Shown: piece by piece, positions 59,956-64,000 of the stretch
Numbering within the stretch: position 1 is the stretch's first letter
Layout: each line of letters begins with the position of its first letter
Source: Paenibacillus rhizosphaerae
GTDB lineage: Bacteria; Bacillota; Bacilli; Paenibacillales; Paenibacillaceae
NCBI RefSeq assembly: GCF_014192015.1
Contig: NZ_JACHXJ010000004.1
Coordinates: forward strand, 372,001 to 436,000
DNA length: 64,000 nucleotides
Reading direction: 5' to 3'
Program-made: the position numbers and the translations under genes
The notes under the pieces: generated by a model
Seen by the model: only the letters and a program-made list of their open reading frames with translations
The model's database searches: none
Told to the model about the DNA's origin: nothing

Positions 59956-61833
59956 TTGGAGATGAAAAAGGTTGCGCTCCCGTGGAACCGGGCTTTATGC
60001 GCCGGCTTGTGCATTGGCCTGCCGTCCTTGATCGGATTTTGGCTCGGCCAATTTCAGTTCGGGATGCTGGCAGGAACGGGGGGATTCGCGTATCTGTACG
60101 TGGCGAGCGAGCCGTATGCGTTAAGGGCCAAAAAAATTCTGTTCGCCGCCTTGGGCCTGACATTCTCTGTGGCAGCGGGCACACTGCTGGCTCCCAACCC
60201 GCTCCTCGCCGCCTTTGTTCTGGGCTGCATCGGGGCAGCGGCATCCTATCTGTTCGGCGTGCTGAAGTTCAAAGGTCCGGGGGCGTTATTCTTCGTGCTC
60301 AGCTTCACGCTGGCTACGGGTATGCCGCCCGATCCTTCCCAGGCATTCCTCCGCGGCGGCTTGGTGTTTCTAGGCGGAATGCTGGCGTGGTGCTTTGCCA
60401 TGGCCGGCTGGCTGCTTCGGCCGCACGGTCCCGAAATCGGCGCTGTCCGCCAGCTGTATCTCGACCTGGGCTCCCTCATGGAGGGTGCCGGCACCCGGGA
60501 GTACAGCCGGGCCAGGCACCGAACGCTGCTGTCCATGTACAGCGCGGAAACCGCGCTCGCGACAGGCAGGTTCGATCGGCGCAGCGATAAAACACCGCGC
60601 CGGTTGTCGCGGATGTACTCGCTTGCGCACCACATTTACCTGCTGACGGACAAAATCCCGTTGGACGTGGGAGAGAAGCTGCCGCCCGAATTAAGCGCTG
60701 CAGTCAGAAAGGCAGGGGAAGCATGCGGGGAACCGAAGACATGGGTTCGAACTCCGCTGCCGGACGACCCGGATCCCCGAATCCGGGATCTGAAGGACCT
60801 TGTTGGGCAGCTGGATGCTATTTTTAGCGATGCGGAACCGGAGGGGGAGCAGGGCCGCAAGCTGACCCGCATTCCGGCGAGAAGCATGCTGGAGGGCAAT
60901 CTGGATAAAGACTCGATCGTATTTCTGCAGGCGATCCGGTTCGGTGTCATTTTGATGGTGGCGGCCGCTGCCGCGTATGCGTTTCAGCTGAACCGGTCCT
61001 ACTGGGTGCCGCTCTCCTGTGCTTCGGTGATGCTCGGCGCCACCGTCATCGCCACCTTTCACCGGGCGATCCAGCGATCCCTCGGAACGATACTCGGCAT
61101 CCTCATTGCCAGCGCGATATTATGGACACGCCCGGAGGGCTTCGTTGTATCCATTGCGATCATGCTGTTCACTTTTTTTACCGAGCTGCTGATCGTGCGC
61201 AACTACGCCTTGGCCATGCTGTTCATTACGCCCAACGCGCTGCTGATGGCGGAGACCAATACCCGGATACATAACTTCAGCTATTTTGCCGGCGCCAGGC
61301 TGACCGACGTGCTCGTCGGCAGCGTCATCGGCCTGATCGGCGTGCTGCTGGTCGGCAGCCGCTCGGCTTCCAGCCGGATTCCGTACCTTCTCGGCCGGAC
61401 GATCCGCAGCCAGGCGCAGTTTCTGGCGCTGCTGTTCATTCGGCAGCCTGCGAGTGCCGCAGCGAAGCGGGGCTTCATCCTCCAGCAGCGCTCCATGCGG
61501 CGGCACCTGTCCAATCTGAGGACGGTATACCAGACCGCGCTCGGTGAGATCCCGCGCAGCGAGGAAGAGCTGGAGAAGCTGCTGCCCGTCATCTGGTCGC
61601 TGGATCAGTTCGGATATGTGCTGAATTCCTTCGCGCTGAGCGCCCTCCGGCCCGTCCTGCCCGACCGGGAGCTCGGAGCGGTGCTGCTCCATCTCGAGAA
61701 AATGGCCCAGTCCGCAGAGCAGCGGCGGGAGACAGAAGAGGGACCGGAAGGAACCGACGGGCTGGAGCTGCCGCTGGTGCCGGATATCGGGCAGGAGCTC
61801 GCCGATCTCCGGCATGCGCTGAATGGTAGATGA
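59956..61833 (+). CDS. FUSC family membrane protein (aromatic acid exporter-like), probable 5' frameshift
   Basis: This 625-residue protein has the FUSC layout: a first block of spans (about 12-140), a cytoplasmic region, a second block (about 320-470) and a soluble C-terminus. Family members include AaeB-type efflux proteins. The start is unclear. The frame stays coding-like upstream of TTG 59956 (and ATG 59962), reading HPFLSHTLKQALEMKK. A TTG at 59903, 7 bases after AAGGGGGG, hits a stop after GGG; one extra G in the GGGG run at 59905-59908 would join it to the long frame. So either a single-base deletion or a sequencing error is likely. The listed start is the first standard codon in frame. 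Confidence 0.87.
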   Translation: MEMKKVALPWNRALCAGLCIGLPSLIGFWLGQFQFGMLAGTGGFAYLYVASEPYALRAKKILFAALGLTFSVAAGTLLAPNPLLAAFVLGCIGAAASYLFGVLKFKGPGALFFVLSFTLATGMPPDPSQAFLRGGLVFLGGMLAWCFAMAGWLLRPHGPEIGAVRQLYLDLGSLMEGAGTREYSRARHRTLLSMYSAETALATGRFDRRSDKTPRRLSRMYSLAHHIYLLTDKIPLDVGEKLPPELSAAVRKAGEACGEPKTWVRTPLPDDPDPRIRDLKDLVGQLDAIFSDAEPEGEQGRKLTRIPARSMLEGNLDKDSIVFLQAIRFGVILMVAAAAAYAFQLNRSYWVPLSCASVMLGATVIATFHRAIQRSLGTILGILIASAILWTRPEGFVVSIAIMLFTFFTELLIVRNYALAMLFITPNALLMAETNTRIHNFSYFAGARLTDVLVGSVIGLIGVLLVGSRSASSRIPYLLGRTIRSQAQFLALLFIRQPASAAAKRGFILQQRSMRRHLSNLRTVYQTALGEIPRSEEELEKLLPVIWSLDQFGYVLNSFALSALRPVLPDRELGAVLLHLEKMAQSAEQRRETEEGPEGTDGLELPLVPDIGQELADLRHALNGR

Positions 61834-61854
61834 GAGGGCAGCAATCCCAACAAA

Positions 61855-61899
61855 AAACAGCCCTCTTCCATGGCAAATGCCTTGAAAAGAGGGCTGTTT
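61855..61899. terminator. Bidirectional terminator between FUSC and NDH-2 genes
   Basis: AAACAGCCCTCTT (61855-61867) pairs with AAGAGGGCTGTTT (61887-61899), flanked by an A-run and by TTTGGTTT. Confidence 0.92.
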
Positions 61900-61929
61900 G
61901 GTTTAACACGTCAAACGTTGGTTTACAGA

Positions 61930-63108
61930 TTAGTATGCCAACGTGTAAAGAGCTTTGATGTGGGACAGGTAACGGATGTTACTTGCTTCCTTCATCAGGG
62001 ACGCAGGCATACCTTTGAGGGACGTGTTGCTTTCGCCGATGGTAGCCACGGCATCTTTACGGCCAAGGCTTGCAAGCGTACCGGAGTTCACCGGAGCAAA
62101 TGTTTCGAACGCATGGTTTTCGAGCAGGGCATACAGGTTGTAGCCGATCAGCTCGCCCATTTGCCAAGCGATTTGCGCTGTTGGCGGTTGTGGACGTCCG
62201 CTTGGATCAAATACAACGGCGCTGTCCCCAGCCACAAACACGTCCGGATGGGAAGTGGATTGCAGGAATTCGTTGACGGTAGCACGTCCGCGGTTTACTT
62301 CGAGGCCGGATTCGCCTACGAGCGGGTTGCCTTGCACGCCGCCAGTCCATACGAAGGTGTTGGTCACGATTTTTTGACCGTCTTTCAGGTCAACCACGTT
62401 GCCTTCCACGTTCGTTACAGGCAATCCTGTCAGGAAGGTTACGCCGCGTTTTTCCAGACTGCTTTGCGCGCGCTCGATGAGCGGATCAGGCAGTACAGGC
62501 AGGATTTTAGGGCCAGCTTCAACCAGAAGCAGCTTTACTTCGGCTGGATTTACGCCGTATTTTTTAGCCAAACCAGGCATGATATCAGCAATTTCGCCGA
62601 CAAGCTCAACGCCGGTCAAGCCGCCGCCGCCGATAAGGATCGTTGCGTCAGCTTCGTTTTTGGTTTTGGAATATTCACGGATGCGGTCTTCGATGTGCTT
62701 GTGGATGTTCAGAGCGTCTTCAGCAGACTTCAGCACGAAGCTGTACTGCTCCAGCCCCGGAATGCCGAAGTAAGCCGTTTTACTTCCGAGTGCGACAACC
62801 AAAGCGTCGTAAGACAGGCTGGAACCGTCGGAAAGCTTGATTTCTTTGCTGTCTACGGAGAAAGAGTTGACCGTTGCGATCTTCAGGTCGACTTCTTTGC
62901 CCTTAAACAGTTTTTCGAGCGGCATAGCGATGGCTTGCTCAGCAATGCTGCCTGCAGCCAGACGGTGCAGCTCAGTAATGATTTGGTGCGTAGGGTATTG
63001 GTTCACGACCGTAACCCGTGCTTGATCTTTGTTCATATATTTGCGTACGGTCAGAGCGGCCAGCAAGCCGCCGTAACCGGCACCCAAAATGACAATATGT
63101 TTTGACAT
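61930..63108 (-). CDS. Type II NADH dehydrogenase (NDH-2)
   Basis: This 392-residue flavoenzyme oxidises NADH and passes electrons to menaquinone without pumping protons. It has the FAD motif GAGYGG (residues 8-13, IVILGAGYGGLLAAL), the NADH-binding motif GGGGLTGVELVGEIAD (about 156-171) and a second FAD region reading DVFVAGDSAVVFDPSG, PQPPTAQIAWQMGE. ATG at 63108 follows GGAGGAAAAACC. A DUF1641 gene precedes it by 39 bases, as in the Bacillus yjlC-yjlD (ndh) operon. Confidence 0.95.
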   Translation of the reverse strand: MSKHIVILGAGYGGLLAALTVRKYMNKDQARVTVVNQYPTHQIITELHRLAAGSIAEQAIAMPLEKLFKGKEVDLKIATVNSFSVDSKEIKLSDGSSLSYDALVVALGSKTAYFGIPGLEQYSFVLKSAEDALNIHKHIEDRIREYSKTKNEADATILIGGGGLTGVELVGEIADIMPGLAKKYGVNPAEVKLLLVEAGPKILPVLPDPLIERAQSSLEKRGVTFLTGLPVTNVEGNVVDLKDGQKIVTNTFVWTGGVQGNPLVGESGLEVNRGRATVNEFLQSTSHPDVFVAGDSAVVFDPSGRPQPPTAQIAWQMGELIGYNLYALLENHAFETFAPVNSGTLASLGRKDAVATIGESNTSLKGMPASLMKEASNIRYLSHIKALYTLAY

Positions 63109-63147
63109 GGTTTTTCCTCCGTCCTTACTGGTTAGATGTATAAAAGA

Positions 63148-63579
63148 TTATTGTTGTTTTGCTTTTTCCGCAGAGATTTGAAGGTAAGCGTTCAGGAACC
63201 GGAAGATTTTTTGAGCTTGCGGATCCTTCAGCATTTTAAGCAGACCAAAAAGACCGATGACTTCGTTGCTGTCTTCAGCGCGGTCTTTCGCTTCGATGAC
63301 AGTAGCGGCCAGGTTCTTCACCGAATGCTTCACAGGCTCCACAATTTCGGTGATGGCACCGACGGTGTCGCTCTTCAGCACTTTGTCGGTAGCGACCGTT
63401 TGAGCGAAGTCATAAGACTTTGTCAATACATTCACAAGCTCAGTCAGCTTTGGAAGCTGGTCGACCAGAATCGTAAGGGACTCCTGCACCTCAGGTTTGA
63501 GCAGCTGGTCCAGCACGTCGTTTTGTTCTTTGCCGACAGACACGTTTTGTGTCTCTTGTTCAGAAATTGCTTCTGACAT
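63148..63579 (-). CDS. DUF1641 protein (YjlC-like)
   Basis: This 143-residue helical protein matches DUF1641/YjlC, found upstream of NDH-2 in Bacillales; its role is not established. It is rich in heptad-like helices (LLKPEVQESLTILVDQLPKL near 28-47) and ends KIFRFLNAYLQISAEKAKQQ. I start at ATG 63579, 8 bases after AAAGGAG. However, a perfect TTAGGAGG site precedes an in-frame GTG at 63705, which would add 42 residues. The operon continues into NDH-2. Confidence 0.88.
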   Translation of the reverse strand: MSEAISEQETQNVSVGKEQNDVLDQLLKPEVQESLTILVDQLPKLTELVNVLTKSYDFAQTVATDKVLKSDTVGAITEIVEPVKHSVKNLAATVIEAKDRAEDSNEVIGLFGLLKMLKDPQAQKIFRFLNAYLQISAEKAKQQ

Positions 63580-63923
63580 GTCCATTTCTCCTTTGCGTAA
63601 GCAGTTGTGCTTAAGTATTTTTATAATGAAAAGGAGCTCATAGACTCCCTTCGAAGGAGTATCTACAAGCCACAAGACCTTTTCAGTCCGAAAAGGCCTA
63701 GTCACTATCGTCCTCCTAATGTTAACATAAATGATCGTAAAAAGGACCACTTTACGAAAGAAATGTGAAAAAATATACATGGTACCGCCGCCATCGATTG
63801 GAAAAGAGCTTTATGGGCCGGGCGTCCAGCGCAGCGGACCCGTTATTTCATTTGTTTTAAGCATTTTCCAAACGGCCTGGCGCTATGCATTGTCGGGATT
63901 ATTTTTTGAGGAATCTCCCTATA
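63580..63923. other. Upstream region of the DUF1641-NDH-2 operon
   Basis: This gap contains, on the reverse strand, TTAGGAGG at about 63719-63712 and GTG 63705, and two short hairpins, CCTTTTCGG/CTGAAAAGG (63675-63695) and CTCCTTCGAAGGGAG (63645-63660). TGTGAAAAAATATACA at 63762-63777 resembles a poor Rex half-site. The far end holds the terminator of the next gene. Confidence 0.5.
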
Positions 63924-63962
63924 TCAAAAAAGCCAATCTCCTAAGTCTTAGGAAATTGGCTT
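63924..63962 (-). terminator. Terminator of the gene beyond the right edge
   Basis: On the reverse strand AAGCCAATTTCCTAAG pairs with CTTAGGAGATTGGCTT (one mismatch) and a T-run follows. Confidence 0.85.
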
Positions 63963-64000
63963 ACCGGCCGCCTCTGGCAGGAACACCGGCGTGGAAGTCG
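63961..64000 (-). CDS. C-terminal end of an unidentified gene (cut by window edge)
   Basis: On the reverse strand a frame reads DFHAGVPARGGR and stops at TAA 63963-63961, within the terminator hairpin. Only twelve residues are visible, so no family can be named. The terminator directly after it supports that it is real. Confidence 0.4.
   Translation of the reverse strand, partial: DFHAGVPARGGR

Noticed and set aside
61870..63105. Long open frame antisense to the NDH-2 gene
   Set aside because: NDH-2 has full FAD and NADH motifs and a ribosome site; the antisense frame has no motif.
63762..63777. Possible Rex operator TGTGAAAAAATATACA upstream of the DUF1641-NDH-2 operon
   Set aside because: Only the left half fits; the right half has two mismatches, so it was kept as a remark, not called.
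1..64000. Search for tRNA, rRNA, integrase, transposase and phage genes
   Set aside because: Nothing recognisable was seen, so no island boundary or attachment site is claimed.

Overview
The window is a GC-rich Firmicutes chromosome segment. It most likely comes from Paenibacillus or a close relative: AGGAGG-type ribosome sites, frequent GTG/TTG starts, YesN/YesM-type two-component systems, carbohydrate ABC importers without their own ATPase, DUF5696, DUF4247 and the DUF1641-NDH-2 pair all fit. I saw no rRNA, tRNA, CRISPR array, insertion sequence or phage gene. Both ends cut through genes.

Layout. 1-2.3 kb: end of an FtsX-type permease, a DedA protein and undecaprenyl-diphosphatase. 2.4-7.9 kb: a LuxR-type response regulator and DesK/LiaS-type kinase, then an ATPase and two ABC-2 permeases, in the pattern of the Bacillus LnrJK-LnrLMN linearmycin sensor/exporter. 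7.9-9.7 kb: a reverse-strand GH13 neopullulanase-like enzyme with a terminator-like hairpin in its leader. 9.9-15.2 kb: an OmpR/EnvZ-type system, a GNAT gene, and an ATPase plus two permeases of lantibiotic-immunity type.

15.5-37.6 kb: a large carbohydrate locus centred on alpha-1,6-mannan. It holds a GntR regulator with sugar-binding domain, a GH125 exo-mannosidase, a YesN/YesM pair followed by a membrane-anchored (not lipidated) binding protein, a lipoprotein binding protein, a 990-residue modular binding protein with duplicated beta-sandwich domains, two separate permease pairs, an NHL/TPR membrane protein, a YIP1 protein, a DUF5696 protein and a GH76 enzyme. Neither the GH125 nor the GH76 enzyme has a signal peptide, so breakdown of imported oligosaccharides is probably cytoplasmic. 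No importer ATPase is present, so a shared MsmX-type ATPase must be encoded elsewhere.

37.7-44.0 kb: a LacI regulator divergent from a second importer (two permeases and a lipoprotein) with a GH30 glycosidase. Three copies of the palindrome TGAAATCGATTTCA lie in the divergent region. 44.3-47.9 kb: a YtrA-type operon of two ATPase/permease pairs around a short GntR repressor, with an inverted repeat across its promoter. 48-49.7 kb: a GNAT and an RpiR-type regulator.

50.2-54.4 kb: a compact, poorly characterised operon with a small protein, a Ser-rich protein ending in Gly-Phe-Gly-Gly, a glutathionylspermidine-synthase-like ATP-grasp enzyme, a DUF4247 lipoprotein, a DUF350 membrane protein and a K+ channel with a TrkA-N domain. 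54.5-64 kb: small housekeeping and accessory genes (Nudix, GNAT, VOC, amidase, two small membrane proteins, FUSC, NDH-2, DUF1641), with two decayed genes, a GNAT and an L-lactate dehydrogenase.

The strongest candidates for undescribed biology are the binding-protein/YesM/YesN sensing unit (18.5-23.5 kb), the NHL-YIP1-DUF5696 module inside the mannan importer operon (30.2-34.5 kb), and the ATP-grasp/DUF350/K+ channel operon with a possible C-terminal Gly substrate (50.2-54.4 kb).
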